Shown here: positions 40,037 through 49,355 of the stretch, piece after piece
Layout of the letters: each line of letters opens with the position of its first letter
Numbering within the stretch: position 1 is the first letter of the stretch
Source: Kordia sp. SMS9
GTDB lineage: Bacteria > Bacteroidota > Bacteroidia > Flavobacteriales > Flavobacteriaceae
Length of the DNA: 64,000 bases
Reading direction: 5' to 3'
NCBI RefSeq assembly: GCF_003352465.1
Contig: NZ_CP031153.1
Span: 1,044,465-1,108,464 of the forward strand
Translations under genes and position numbers: made by a program
Notes under the pieces: model-generated
The model's input: only the letters and a program-made list of their open reading frames with translations
What the model was told of the DNA's origin: nothing
Databases searched by the model: none

Positions 40037-41467
40037 TTATTCAATCAGCGAAACACGCAAGGTATTTACCATTCCTTTGTCGGTAATTGGCATCGCTGCT
40101 AAGTTGATGAGCATGTCATCTTTTTTGACAAATCCTTTTTCTTTGGCTATTCGGTTTACATCTTCCACGGTATCATCGGTACTGACAAATTTGTCGTAAT
40201 AGAATGCTTTTACGCCCCAAAGTAAACTTAATTGTGTTAAGATTCTTTTGTTGGATGTAAATACTAAAATGTGTGAAGCTGGTCGCCAAGCGGAGATTTG
40301 AAACGCTGTATATCCACTATTTGTCAACGTACAAATGGCTTTTGCTTTGATTTCATTTGCCATGTGCGATGCATGGTAACATACTGATTTGGTAATGTAT
40401 CGTTTGGTGCGAATGTGCGGTGGCGAATGTGGTACTTGAATCAACGGAGAATCTTCTACACTTTTGATGATTTTCGTCATTTGTTGAATGACTTGTACTG
40501 GATATTTTCCAACGGAAGTTTCACCAGAAAGCATTACAGCATCAGCGCCATCCATCACAGAGTTGGCAACGTCATTTACCTCAGCCCTTGTTGGTGTTAA
40601 ACTCGTAATCATAGTTTCCATCATTTGTGTCGCAATGATTACTGGAATTCTAGCTTTTTTAGCTCGCAATACCAATTGCTTTTGAATTAGTGGTACTTCT
40701 TGCGCAGGTACTTCTACACCTAAATCGCCACGAGCAACCATTAAACCATCACAATAGGCAACAATTTTATCAATATTTTCTACCGCTTCTGGCTTTTCTA
40801 TTTTGGCAATGATTGGAATTTTATGTTCCGAATGTTCGTTGATAATAGCTTGCAAGTCCATTAAATCTTGACTGTGACGTACAAACGAAAGTGCCATCCA
40901 ATCTACATCTTGACTAATCGCAAAAATGGCATCATTGATATCTTTTTCTGTCAAAGCTGGCAACGAAATGTTGGTATTTGGCAAGTTGACTCCTTTTTTA
41001 GACTTTAACGGTCCGCCTTGAATGACTTTGGCAGTTACTTCTTGAACGCCATCGGTTTCTACAACTTCAAAAATAAGTTTTCCGTCGTCTAATAATATGC
41101 GTTCGCCCGCTTTTACATCTCTTGGGAAGTTTTGATAGTTCATGTACACTTTTTCAGAAGTTCCTTTGAATTCTTCTCCTGTACAGAATTTTATGTGATC
41201 GCCTGGTTCTACAATCACATCTTCTGACATGATGCCTACTCTTAATTTTGGCCCTTGTAAATCGGCAAGTATGGACGTATTAAAACCATATTCTTCACTT
41301 AATTCTCTAATGATGGCAATACGTTCAGTTACGTCTTCATAGTTAGCATGCGAAAAGTTGATGCGAAACACATCTACGCCTTGCTCTATCATTTCTTTCA
41401 TAGTTTCTCTTGATCCTGATGCAGGGCCAAGCGTCGCTACTATTTTCGTCTTTTTTCTTTTTGGCAT
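40037..41467 (-). CDS. pyk: Pyruvate kinase
   Basis: A 476-residue glycolytic enzyme making pyruvate and ATP from phosphoenolpyruvate and ADP. The N-terminal TKIVATLGPASGSRETM, metal-binding IIAKIEKPEAVENID and MVARGDLGVE, and nucleotide-site MMETMITSLTPTRAEVNDVANSVMDGADAVMLSGETSVGKYP are all intact. The C-terminal regulatory domain is complete. The start codon follows directly on the stop of the IPExxxVDY gene (1-base overlap, ATGCC...TAATG), a Bacteroidota-conserved pair. Confidence 0.97.
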   Translation of the reverse strand: MPKRKKTKIVATLGPASGSRETMKEMIEQGVDVFRINFSHANYEDVTERIAIIRELSEEYGFNTSILADLQGPKLRVGIMSEDVIVEPGDHIKFCTGEEFKGTSEKVYMNYQNFPRDVKAGERILLDDGKLIFEVVETDGVQEVTAKVIQGGPLKSKKGVNLPNTNISLPALTEKDINDAIFAISQDVDWMALSFVRHSQDLMDLQAIINEHSEHKIPIIAKIEKPEAVENIDKIVAYCDGLMVARGDLGVEVPAQEVPLIQKQLVLRAKKARIPVIIATQMMETMITSLTPTRAEVNDVANSVMDGADAVMLSGETSVGKYPVQVIQQMTKIIKSVEDSPLIQVPHSPPHIRTKRYITKSVCYHASHMANEIKAKAICTLTNSGYTAFQISAWRPASHILVFTSNKRILTQLSLLWGVKAFYYDKFVSTDDTVEDVNRIAKEKGFVKKDDMLINLAAMPITDKGMVNTLRVSLIE

Positions 41468-41952
41468 TACTCAAAAATTAAATTGTTTTTAGATTTTAGT
41501 TGATTTGCATCTAAAATATACGCGGTAATTACTTCGGCTACGGCATTTATTTTAGATAGTATAATTTTAGGGGATTTCACCTGATTTTCGCTTGATATTT
41601 TCACAAAAAAATCAACTTTTTTTCGTTCTGGGATTAAGAATTTGGAAACGGTTCTTTTTCCTTGTTGATTGGAAAATAAAGATCCTGCACTTGCTACTTG
41701 TTCTACTTCTTGGCGGCTTGTATTGGCGACCAAATTCCAAGTGACAAAGTTTTCATCATCATTCCATTCGTAAATTGAGAAAGAAGCTTCCATATAATTA
41801 TAATCCAAATCTTCCTGTTTTCGTGCTAATTTTAGATTAAGATTGCTGTTCAATAAATACGCTAGTCGATAATCTTCTGCTGAACAATGAATTGCGATCA
41901 GCATGTAATTATCTTCTTCAAAATCATCCTCAAAGAGTTTATGAATTGCCAT
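41467..41952 (-). CDS. IPExxxVDY family protein
   Basis: A 161-residue protein starting at the ATG at 41952. It carries the sequence IPERKKVDFF, which fits the IPExxxVDY motif of a Bacteroidota family, and is overlapped by the pyruvate kinase start. The first half has EDDFEEDNYMLIAIHC and YRLAYLLNSNLNLKL, the second a strand-rich domain ending FVKISSE. Function is unknown; its conserved placement before pyk suggests a role in glycolytic or energy-linked regulation (inference). Confidence 0.85.
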   Translation of the reverse strand: MAIHKLFEDDFEEDNYMLIAIHCSAEDYRLAYLLNSNLNLKLARKQEDLDYNYMEASFSIYEWNDDENFVTWNLVANTSRQEVEQVASAGSLFSNQQGKRTVSKFLIPERKKVDFFVKISSENQVKSPKIILSKINAVAEVITAYILDANQLKSKNNLIFE

Positions 41953-42136
41953 AAATCTTATACTTAACAATCGTAAATATATGATTTAATGACTACATAG
42001 CTGTTAATTTTTGGTAATGTTTCTAAAGATTTCGCAACGAAAACGTTATCGCTGAATGATTCTTTTTTTGAAATCGCAAAATCACCGCTTTGTTATTTAG
42101 AATTTTGGAATAAAAGTGAGAAATGACCTGTGTTTT

Positions 42137-42871
42137 TTAGGTCATAATTTGTTTTTGAAAGGCAAAAAATGCACGTTTGGATGCTTTTTCTTCTGCTTTC
42201 TTTTTGGAAGTAGCGCGCGCTTTTCCCGCCACGCGATTGTCAATAAAAAGTTTGACTGCAAAATGTTTCAATTCGTCATTTCCGGTGTCTTCGTATACGT
42301 CGTATTTGAAGTTTTTCTTTTCTTTTTGGCACCATTCAATGAGCAAACTTTTATAGCTGATTACTTTTCCTTCCAAACGTTCAATGTCTACATACGGAGA
42401 AATGACACGCAATTGAATAAACTTTTCGCAGTATTTGTAGCCTTTATCCAAGAAAATAGCACCAATTAAAGCTTCAAATAAATTTCCGTGAATGTTTTCA
42501 CCAAAATTGTCTTTCGGAATGCGAGATCGCACTAAATCAATTAACTTTAAATCACGCCCTAATTCGTTTAAATGCTCGCGACTCACAATTTTAGAGCGCA
42601 TTTTGGTCAAATAGCCTTCATTTCCTGAAGGAACTTCGTTGAAAAGATAGGCAGAGATGACACTGCTCAACATAGCATCACCTAAAAACTCTAGTCGTTC
42701 GTAGTTTACAGAATTCCCTTTCGAGTCTTTCTGATTCATCGAACGATGCGTAAAAGCTTTCTTATATATTTTCTTTTTTTTGGTTTTAAATCCGAGAATA
42801 TCTTCAAGTTCAACAAAAAAATCCCCATCTACTTCAGATCGGGACTTTAATATTTTGCGAACGAAATTCAT
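42137..42871 (-). CDS. rnc: Ribonuclease III
   Basis: A 244-residue dsRNA endonuclease. The signature ERLEFLGDAML (residues 58-68) and second active-site patch NLFEALIGAIFLDKGY are intact. A dsRNA-binding domain follows (KSLLIEWCQKEKKNFKYDVYED..., VAGKARATSKKKAEEKASKRA). It processes rRNA precursors and structured mRNAs. It begins 4 bp after fabF in the acpP-fabF-rnc unit, the same gene order as in many other bacteria. A small ATGACCT/AGGTCAT hairpin (42123-42145) overlaps its stop codon. Confidence 0.96.
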   Translation of the reverse strand: MNFVRKILKSRSEVDGDFFVELEDILGFKTKKKKIYKKAFTHRSMNQKDSKGNSVNYERLEFLGDAMLSSVISAYLFNEVPSGNEGYLTKMRSKIVSREHLNELGRDLKLIDLVRSRIPKDNFGENIHGNLFEALIGAIFLDKGYKYCEKFIQLRVISPYVDIERLEGKVISYKSLLIEWCQKEKKNFKYDVYEDTGNDELKHFAVKLFIDNRVAGKARATSKKKAEEKASKRAFFAFQKQIMT

Positions 42872-42874
42872 CTG

Positions 42875-44125
42875 CTAGTCTAACTTTTTAAATAATACAC
42901 ACGCATTGTGCCCACCGAAACCAAATGTGTTGCTCATGGCGACTTTTACGTCTCGTTGTTGGGCTGTGTTCAGTGTTAAGTTTAAACTCGGATCAATATT
43001 TTCATCTACCGTAGAATGATTTATTGTTGGCGGCACCGTTCCATGCTCAATGGCAAGGATGGACGCAATTGCTTCAATAGCGCCTGCTGCTCCTAATAAA
43101 TGTCCAGTCATGGACTTGGTAGAATTGATGTTTATGTTTTTAGCGTGATCACCAAATACTTCAGAAATCGCTTTCAGTTCTGCTACATCACCTAATGGCG
43201 TTGATGTTCCGTGTGTATTGATATGATCTACTTCTTCTGGCTGCATTCCTGCATTTTCCAAACAGTTTCGCATTACAGCAATCACTCCAATTCCATCAGG
43301 ATGTGGAGCTGTCATGTGATACGCATCGGATGACAATCCGCCACCAATGACTTCCGCATATATTTTAGCACCTCTGGCTTTCGCATGCTCATATTCTTCT
43401 AAAATAATGGCACCTGCGCCTTCTCCTAATACAAAACCGTCACGGTTGGCATCAAATGGTCTGGAAGCTGTTTGTGGATCATCGTTTCGTGTCGACATGG
43501 CGTGCATAGCATTGAAACCGCCCATACCAGCAATGGTTACAGCAGCTTCACTTCCACCTGTGACAATCACATCACAATGTCCTAATCTAATATAATTTAA
43601 AGCATCAATCATCGCATTGGCTGATGATGCACATGCAGATACCGTCGTGTAATTTGGCCCCATAAATCCATGTTTGATGGAAATATTTCCAGGCGCAATA
43701 TCTGCAATCATTTTCGGGATAAAGAACGGATTGAATTTTGGAGTTCCGTCACCGTTGGCAAAGTTGATCATTTCTTCTTGAAATGTTTCTAAGCCTCCAA
43801 TTCCTGCGCCCCAAACCACACCAACGCGTAATTTGTTAATGCTATCCATGTCAAGTTTCGCGTCTACAATAGCTTCATCAGAAGCGACCATTGCATATTG
43901 CGAAAACTTATCCATTCGTCTTGCTTCTTTTCTGTGGATAAAATCTGTGACTTCAAAATTTTTGATTTCACAGGCGAATTTTGTTTTAAACTTTTCAGGA
44001 TCAAAATGTGTTACTGGCGCGGCTCCGCTTTTTCCAGCTATAAGCGCATTCCAATATTCCTCAACGGTATTTCCGATTGGAGTCAGTGCTCCTAAACCTG
44101 TAACTACAACTCGCTTTAATTCCAT
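42875..44125 (-). CDS. fabF: 3-oxoacyl-ACP synthase II
   Basis: A 416-residue condensing enzyme for fatty-acid elongation. The catalytic triad is intact: C165 in VSACASSAN, His in NTHGTSTPLGD and His in SMTGHLLGAAGA. The C-terminal gatekeeping loop FGFGGHNA is also present. It joins malonyl-ACP to acyl-ACP and in many bacteria sets the response of fatty acid chains to temperature. The gene lies between acpP and rnc, separated from acpP by a perfect 15-bp hairpin. Confidence 0.97.
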   Translation of the reverse strand: MELKRVVVTGLGALTPIGNTVEEYWNALIAGKSGAAPVTHFDPEKFKTKFACEIKNFEVTDFIHRKEARRMDKFSQYAMVASDEAIVDAKLDMDSINKLRVGVVWGAGIGGLETFQEEMINFANGDGTPKFNPFFIPKMIADIAPGNISIKHGFMGPNYTTVSACASSANAMIDALNYIRLGHCDVIVTGGSEAAVTIAGMGGFNAMHAMSTRNDDPQTASRPFDANRDGFVLGEGAGAIILEEYEHAKARGAKIYAEVIGGGLSSDAYHMTAPHPDGIGVIAVMRNCLENAGMQPEEVDHINTHGTSTPLGDVAELKAISEVFGDHAKNININSTKSMTGHLLGAAGAIEAIASILAIEHGTVPPTINHSTVDENIDPSLNLTLNTAQQRDVKVAMSNTFGFGGHNACVLFKKLD

Positions 44126-44171
44126 CTTTGATACGTTCGTTTAAATTTAAGAAGAAATTCCTTCTAATAAA

Positions 44172-44202
44172 ACATTAGAATGCAGAGTCTGCATTCTAAT
44201 GT
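44172..44202 (-). terminator. Perfect 15-bp hairpin between acpP and fabF (attenuator-like)
   Basis: ACATTAGAATGCAGA (44172-44186) and TCTGCATTCTAATGT (44188-44202) pair without mismatch around a single central G. On the minus strand it is followed by TTTTATT. It lies 31 bp after the acpP stop and 46 bp before the fabF ATG and would partly stop transcription or block decay, giving more ACP than FabF. Confidence 0.75.
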
Positions 44203-44232
44203 CATTTTTAATATAGAAAATTTATTCTTTCC

Positions 44233-44469
44233 TTACTTTTTAGCTTCTTCAATGTAAGAGATAGCTTGACCTACAGTTGCAATGTTCTCTGCTTGATCGT
44301 CTGGAATTTGAATATCAAATTCTTTTTCGAATTCCATAATCAATTCAACAGTATCCAGTGAATCTGCTCCTAAGTCGTTTGTAAAGCTTCCTTCTGGAAC
44401 TACTTCGTTCTCATCTACACCTAATTTGTCTACGATAATCGCTTTTACTCGTGATGCAATGTCTGACAT
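44233..44469 (-). CDS. acpP: Acyl carrier protein
   Basis: A 78-residue acidic four-helix protein carrying growing fatty acids on a phosphopantetheine arm attached at S37 in [12 protein letters not shown]. The length and acidic helices are as usual for AcpP. It has a consensus promoter 32 bp upstream of the start and leads an acpP-fabF-rnc unit. It also provides the substrate carrier for the acyl-ACP desaturase found earlier in the window. Confidence 0.97.
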   Translation of the reverse strand: MSDIASRVKAIIVDKLGVDENEVVPEGSFTNDLGADSLDTVELIMEFEKEFDIQIPDDQAENIATVGQAISYIEEAKK

Positions 44470-44500
44470 AATCTTATAGTTTTTAAAATTTAATTGTTGG

Positions 44501-44529
44501 CAAAAATAAAAAACTTTAGTTTAAAACAA
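44501..44529 (-). promoter_or_regulatory. Promoter of acpP
   Basis: Minus-strand TTG (44529-44527), 18 bp, then TATTTTTG (44508-44501) fit the Bacteroidota consensus. The start codon of acpP is 31 bp further on. Confidence 0.6.
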
Positions 44530-44656
44530 CATTTTGTACAAAAAATGTGTTCTAATTTACTAAATTTTTAGGATAAGTAATTTGCTTTTGCCTTCATTTT
44601 GTTAATAATTATTCTTTTTTTTGTCGAAACAACAGTCACTAAATTTCACTCTTTGT

Positions 44657-45226
44657 ATGAAGCGCATCGCAATTTTTGCTTCAGGTTCCGGAACTAATGC
44701 TGAAAATATTATTCGATATTTTCAAGAGCAAAATACTGCTTCCGTTGTTCAAATCTTGACTAACAATCCCCATGCCAAAGTTTTAGAACGAGCTAAAAAT
44801 CACAAAATCAGTGGTTTAAGCTTCAATAGAACCGCTTTATATCGCAGTGATGATGTTCTTCATTTGCTGCAAAGTGCTCAAATTGACTTAATTGTACTGG
44901 CTGGGTTTTTATGGAAATTTCCAAAACACATTCTGGCCGCTTTCCCCAATAAGGTGGTGAATATCCATCCTGCTTTGCTTCCAAAATATGGAGGAAAAGG
45001 CATGTATGGAAAACACGTGCACACTGCTGTCATTGCAAATAAAGAAAAAGAAAGTGGTATAACGATACATTTTGTCAATGAAAATTATGATGAAGGTGCT
45101 ATTATCTTCCAAGCAAAGACAAATGTTATCGAAAATGACACACCCGAAACGCTAGCAGAAAAAATTCATCAACTCGAATACAAACACTTTCCAGAAGTTA
45201 TTGCGCAAGTGCTTACAAATTCATAA
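44657..45226 (+). CDS. purN: Phosphoribosylglycinamide formyltransferase
   Basis: Starting at the ATG at 44657 gives 189 residues beginning MKRIAIFASGSGTNAENI, the usual N-terminus; an upstream in-frame TTG is not needed. It transfers the formyl group of 10-formyl-THF to glycinamide ribonucleotide, the third step of purine synthesis. Active-site residues are seen in NIHPALLPKYGGKGMYG (Asn, His) and VNENYDEGAII (Asp). It is divergent from acpP and followed 2 bp after its stop by rnhA. Confidence 0.95.
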   Translation: MKRIAIFASGSGTNAENIIRYFQEQNTASVVQILTNNPHAKVLERAKNHKISGLSFNRTALYRSDDVLHLLQSAQIDLIVLAGFLWKFPKHILAAFPNKVVNIHPALLPKYGGKGMYGKHVHTAVIANKEKESGITIHFVNENYDEGAIIFQAKTNVIENDTPETLAEKIHQLEYKHFPEVIAQVLTNS

Positions 45227-45228
45227 TT

Positions 45229-45705
45229 ATGGCAGACGTACATATTTACACAGATGGTTCCTCTAGAGGAAATCCAGGCCCTGGCGGTTATGGAATTGTC
45301 ATGGAATGGGTTGGAAAACCGTATCACAAAGAATTTTCGGAAGGATATCGAAAAACGACTAACAATCGTATGGAATTGTTGGCGGTCATAGTAGCCTTAG
45401 AGAAATTAAAGTTTATGCATACAAATGTAAAAGTGTTTACCGATTCTAAATATGTGGTAGATTCCGTTGAAAAGAAATGGGTTTTTGGTTGGGAGAAAAA
45501 AGGATTTTCTGGAAAAAAGAACACGGATTTGTGGATTCGTTTTTTAAAAATTTACCGAAAACACATCGTACGTTTTCAATGGATTAAAGGGCATAACAAC
45601 CATCCACAAAATGAACGTTGCGACTTTTTAGCCGTAGAAGCTTCTAAAAAAGAAAAGGTTAAAATTGATACTTTCTTCGAAAATGAGCAGCGCAAGTTGC
45701 TATAA
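45229..45705 (+). CDS. rnhA: Ribonuclease HI
   Basis: A 158-residue enzyme that cuts the RNA strand of RNA-DNA hybrids. The four carboxylates are in YTDGSSRGNPGPGGYG (D9), RMELLAV (Glu), VFTDSKYVVD (Asp) and NERCDFLA (Asp), with the basic loop KKWVFGWEKKGFSGKKN. The N-terminus lacks the extra caulimovirus-type hybrid-binding domain. It starts 2 bp after purN, so the two are in one operon. Confidence 0.96.
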   Translation: MADVHIYTDGSSRGNPGPGGYGIVMEWVGKPYHKEFSEGYRKTTNNRMELLAVIVALEKLKFMHTNVKVFTDSKYVVDSVEKKWVFGWEKKGFSGKKNTDLWIRFLKIYRKHIVRFQWIKGHNNHPQNERCDFLAVEASKKEKVKIDTFFENEQRKLL

Positions 45706-45764
45706 ATAGTGGTTTCATTTGATTAATTCGTATTTTTGCAACTCTAAAATGCTCAAAATCAAAC

Positions 45765-46355
45765 ATGAAAATTCACATTGCTATTCTTAGTTTACTAGTC
45801 TTTTCGCCCGTTTTTTCACAAAAAAATTGGAAACTCAAAAAAGACAAAGACGACGTAAAAATCTATGTAAAATCTACAGAATCGAGCAGTTTGAAGCTTT
45901 TTAAAGCCGAAATGACTGTTAAAAGTTCCTTAAATGATGTGTTAAATGTCATTCTGGATGGCGACAAGCTAAAAGATTGGAATTACAAAGCATTGGACAG
46001 CAAATTATTGAGTAAATCTTCAGAAAACGATTATTTACTTTGGTTGGCACTCGATCTTCCTTGGCCCGTTCGCAACCGCGATGTGGTGATTGCTTTAAAA
46101 ATATTGAGAATTACGGATGATGTTGTAAAAATTGACATTTCAGCAGCTTCCGAACGGTATGCCGAAAACGACGATTATTTGCGCATCACCACGTTTGAAG
46201 GCTATTGGCTGTTAGAGCAAATTGGAGATTCTGTAAAAGTGACACATCAAATGTTTGGCGATCCAGGTGGAAGCTTGCCAAACTGGTTTATAAATAGTAC
46301 CATTACCCGAGCGCCACATTATAATTTTGTGGCTTTAAAAGAATTGGTAGAATAG
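45765..46355 (+). CDS. Exported START/SRPBCC-domain protein
   Basis: A 196-residue protein with signal peptide MKIHIAILSLLVFSPVFSQ. The mature part has the START-like fold (WKLKKDKDDVKIYVKSTESS, MTVKSSLNDVLNVILD, LDLPWPVRNRDVVIAL, TFEGYWLLEQIGDSVKVTHQMFGDPGGSLPNWFINS), which forms a hydrophobic pocket for lipids. Bacteroidota homologues are exported and uncharacterised; lipid binding or transfer in the periplasm is inferred. Confidence 0.85.
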   Translation: MKIHIAILSLLVFSPVFSQKNWKLKKDKDDVKIYVKSTESSSLKLFKAEMTVKSSLNDVLNVILDGDKLKDWNYKALDSKLLSKSSENDYLLWLALDLPWPVRNRDVVIALKILRITDDVVKIDISAASERYAENDDYLRITTFEGYWLLEQIGDSVKVTHQMFGDPGGSLPNWFINSTITRAPHYNFVALKELVE

Positions 46356-46456
46356 TATTTTTAAATACACTTTCCATCAAAAAAAATATCCACGCAAACA
46401 AGCTATTTTTCTTGGAAAAATTTTATGTAAGTTTGCAAAAAATTTTAATTCATAAA

Positions 46457-47383
46457 ATGAGCAAATTATTAATTGTAGGAACGGTTGCTTTTGATGCTAT
46501 TGAAACACCTTTTGGAAAAACAGATAAAATCTTAGGAGGCGCAGCTACATATATCGGATTGTCTGCAGCAAACTTTAATGTAGATTCGGCTATTGTATCC
46601 GTAGTGGGAGAAGATTTTCCGCAAGAATACTTAGACATGCTAGCAGCAAGAAATATTGATATTTCGGGAATAGAAGTGGTAAAAGGCGGAAAAACATTCT
46701 TTTGGAGTGGAAAATATCACAACGATATGAATTCGAGAGATACCTTAGTTACGGAACTCAATGTATTGGCAGATTTTAATCCTGTAGTTCCAGAAAATTA
46801 TAAAAATGCGGAAATTGTGATGTTAGGAAACTTACATCCTGGCGTCCAAATGAGTGTGATCAATCAAATGACAGAGAAACCAAAACTAATTGTATTAGAT
46901 ACGATGAACTTTTGGATGGATTGCGCTTGGGACGATTTGCTCGCCGTGATCAAAAAAGTAGACGTAATTACCATTAATGATGAAGAAGCACGTCAATTAT
47001 CTGGCGAATATTCTTTGGTAAAAGCTGCACAAAAAATTCATGAAATGGGCCCTAAATATGTTGTGATTAAAAAAGGAGAACATGGTGCGTTGATTTTCAA
47101 TGATGGAAATATTTTCTTTGCACCAGCATTGCCTTTAGAAGAAGTATTTGATCCAACAGGTGCAGGAGATACCTTTGCAGGAGGTTTTTCTGGATACATC
47201 GCAAAACATGAAGACATTTCGTTTGAAAGCATGAAAAACGCCATCATTTATGGTTCTAACTTGGCTTCATTTTGTGTAGAAAAATTTGGAACACAACGAA
47301 TGGAATCGCTCACAAACGAAGAAATTTTAAGTCGCTTGCAGCAGTTTAAACAACTGACGCAGTTCGAAATAGAAGTAAACTAA
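46457..47383 (+). CDS. PfkB-family sugar/nucleoside kinase
   Basis: Start placed at the ATG at 46457 (308 residues, MSKLLIVGTVAFDAIETPFGK), not the upstream TTG. Ribokinase-family motifs: GGAATYIGLSAANF near the N-terminus and DPTGAGDTFAGGFSGYIA with the catalytic Asp near the C-terminus. A near-consensus -7 box TAAGTTTG is at 46428. Substrate is undefined: adenosine kinase, ribokinase and fructokinase all have this fold. Being followed by a PurF homologue suggests a nucleoside or ribose substrate, as inference. Confidence 0.88.
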   Translation: MSKLLIVGTVAFDAIETPFGKTDKILGGAATYIGLSAANFNVDSAIVSVVGEDFPQEYLDMLAARNIDISGIEVVKGGKTFFWSGKYHNDMNSRDTLVTELNVLADFNPVVPENYKNAEIVMLGNLHPGVQMSVINQMTEKPKLIVLDTMNFWMDCAWDDLLAVIKKVDVITINDEEARQLSGEYSLVKAAQKIHEMGPKYVVIKKGEHGALIFNDGNIFFAPALPLEEVFDPTGAGDTFAGGFSGYIAKHEDISFESMKNAIIYGSNLASFCVEKFGTQRMESLTNEEILSRLQQFKQLTQFEIEVN

Positions 47384-47415
47384 AAAAATGCGCTCAAAAC
47401 TGAGCGCATTTTTTT
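47383..47415 (+). terminator. Terminator after the PfkB gene
   Basis: AAAAAAATGCGCTCA (47382-47396) pairs with TGAGCGCATTTTTTT (47401-47415) around AAAC, overlapping the stop codon. It separates the PfkB gene from the purF homologue. Confidence 0.85.
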
Positions 47416-47455
47416 GTCACAATAACAAGCAACAACAACACAACAAACTACGACA

Positions 47456-49354
47456 ATGAGTGACGCTTTGAAACACGAGTGCGGTATTGCACTTTTAAGG
47501 CTATTAAAACCATTAGAATACTATAAAGAAAAATATGGTACTGCATTTTATGGCATCAATAAAATGTACTTGCTAATGGAAAAACAACACAACAGAGGGC
47601 AAGATGGTGCCGGATTGGCAAGCATTAAGCTCAATATGAATCCTGGAGAACGCTATATTAGCCGCGTTCGTTCCAATCAACAACAACCGATACAAGATGT
47701 TTTTGCACAGATAAATGAGCGCATTAATGATATCATGGAGGAAACTCCTGGTTTAAGCGAAAATGTTGCACGCCAAAAAAAGGAATTGCCGTATTTGGGC
47801 GAATTGTTTTTAGGACATGTTCGTTATGGAACTTTTGGTAAAAACAGCATTGAAAGTGTGCATCCGTTTTTAAGACAAAATAACTGGATGCATCGTAATT
47901 TGATCGTGGCAGGAAACTTTAACATGACCAATGTAAATCAGCTTTTTGAAAAATTGATCACGATCGGACAGCATCCAAAGGAAAAAGCCGACACCATTAC
48001 CATTATGGAGAAAATTGGTCACTTTTTGGATGATGCAGTAGCTAAATTATACAAAAGACTGAAAGCGGAAGGCTATAACAAGCAGCAAGCTTCGCCGTTA
48101 ATTGCGGAACGCTTGAATGTTGCTAAGATCTTAAAAAAATCTTCTAAAGATTGGGATGGCGGCTACGCGATGGCGGGATTGTTAGGTCATGGAGATGCGT
48201 TTGTATTGCGTGATCCGGCGGGAATTCGTCCAGCGTATTACTATAAAGATGATGAAATTGTCGTCGTTGCGTCGGAACGTCCTGTGATTCAAACCGTATT
48301 CAATGTAGATTTTGAAAATGTACAAGAAATTGAACCTGGAAATGCATTGATCATCAAGAAAGATGGAACAGCACATACCAAAGAAATTATACCTCCGTTA
48401 CCACGCAAAGCCTGTTCATTTGAACGCATTTATTTTTCGCGCGGAAGCGACGCAGAAATCTACAAAGAGCGGAAAATGCTTGGAAAATTGCTACTTCCAA
48501 AAGTATTGAGTTCTATTGGCGATGATATCAGAAATACGGTATTTTCCTTTATTCCAAATACCGCAGAAACTTCATTTTTTGGACTGACGGAAGCTGTAGA
48601 AGAATATTTGAATGAGCGCAAAACGAAAGAGATTTTAAACGGGCAACGTTCGCTATCTGCCGAAAAAGTACGTGAAATTCTTTCGGAAAGACCGCGTGTG
48701 GAAAAAATTGCCATCAAAGATGTAAAACTCCGTACATTTATTACCGAAGATAGCAGTCGTGATGATTTGGTAGCACACGTATACGATGTTACCTATGGCG
48801 TAATAAAACCCGAAGATAATTTAGTCATTATTGACGACAGTATTGTGCGTGGAACAACCTTGAAGAAAAGTATCATTAAAATGATGGATCGTTTGCATCC
48901 AAAGAAGATTGTGGTGGTTTCGTCTGCACCGCAAATTCGCTATCCAGATTGTTATGGAATCGACATGGCACGTATGGAAGACTTAATTGCCTTTAGAGCC
49001 GCCTTAGCACTTTTAAAAGACCACAATCAATACGATTTGGTGGAAGCAGTATACAAAAAGTGCAAACTGCAAGAAAATTTAAAAGATATTGAGGTGAAAA
49101 ACTTCGTAAAAGAGATTTACGATCCTTTTACGGATGAAGAAATATCGCAAAAAATAAGTGAACTTATCAAAACGGACACTGTGAATGCTGAAGTAGACGT
49201 TATTTTCCAAAAAGTAGCCAATTTAAACAAAGCTTGCCCAAATAATTTAGGCGATTGGTATTTTACGGGGAATTATCCAACCAATGGAGGAAATCGTGTA
49301 GTGAACAAAGCATTCATCAACTTTTACGAAGGAAACAAAGAGCGCGCATACTAA
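47456..49354 (+). CDS. PurF-type amidophosphoribosyltransferase homologue, long Bacteroidota form
   Basis: A 632-residue protein, longer than E. coli PurF (505). The glutaminase nucleophile is C9 in KHECGIALL, so eight residues must be removed to expose it. The N-terminal domain (QHNRGQDGAG, FLGHVRYGTFG, GNFNMTN) and the PRPP loop VIIDDSIVRGTTLKK are intact. Extra segments lie around residues 60-95 and 190-220 and at the C-terminus. It would make phosphoribosylamine from PRPP and glutamine in purine synthesis. This long form is a separate Bacteroidota branch; whether it replaces or supplements the standard PurF cannot be told here. Confidence 0.85.
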   Translation: MSDALKHECGIALLRLLKPLEYYKEKYGTAFYGINKMYLLMEKQHNRGQDGAGLASIKLNMNPGERYISRVRSNQQQPIQDVFAQINERINDIMEETPGLSENVARQKKELPYLGELFLGHVRYGTFGKNSIESVHPFLRQNNWMHRNLIVAGNFNMTNVNQLFEKLITIGQHPKEKADTITIMEKIGHFLDDAVAKLYKRLKAEGYNKQQASPLIAERLNVAKILKKSSKDWDGGYAMAGLLGHGDAFVLRDPAGIRPAYYYKDDEIVVVASERPVIQTVFNVDFENVQEIEPGNALIIKKDGTAHTKEIIPPLPRKACSFERIYFSRGSDAEIYKERKMLGKLLLPKVLSSIGDDIRNTVFSFIPNTAETSFFGLTEAVEEYLNERKTKEILNGQRSLSAEKVREILSERPRVEKIAIKDVKLRTFITEDSSRDDLVAHVYDVTYGVIKPEDNLVIIDDSIVRGTTLKKSIIKMMDRLHPKKIVVVSSAPQIRYPDCYGIDMARMEDLIAFRAALALLKDHNQYDLVEAVYKKCKLQENLKDIEVKNFVKEIYDPFTDEEISQKISELIKTDTVNAEVDVIFQKVANLNKACPNNLGDWYFTGNYPTNGGNRVVNKAFINFYEGNKERAY

Positions 49355-49355
49355 T

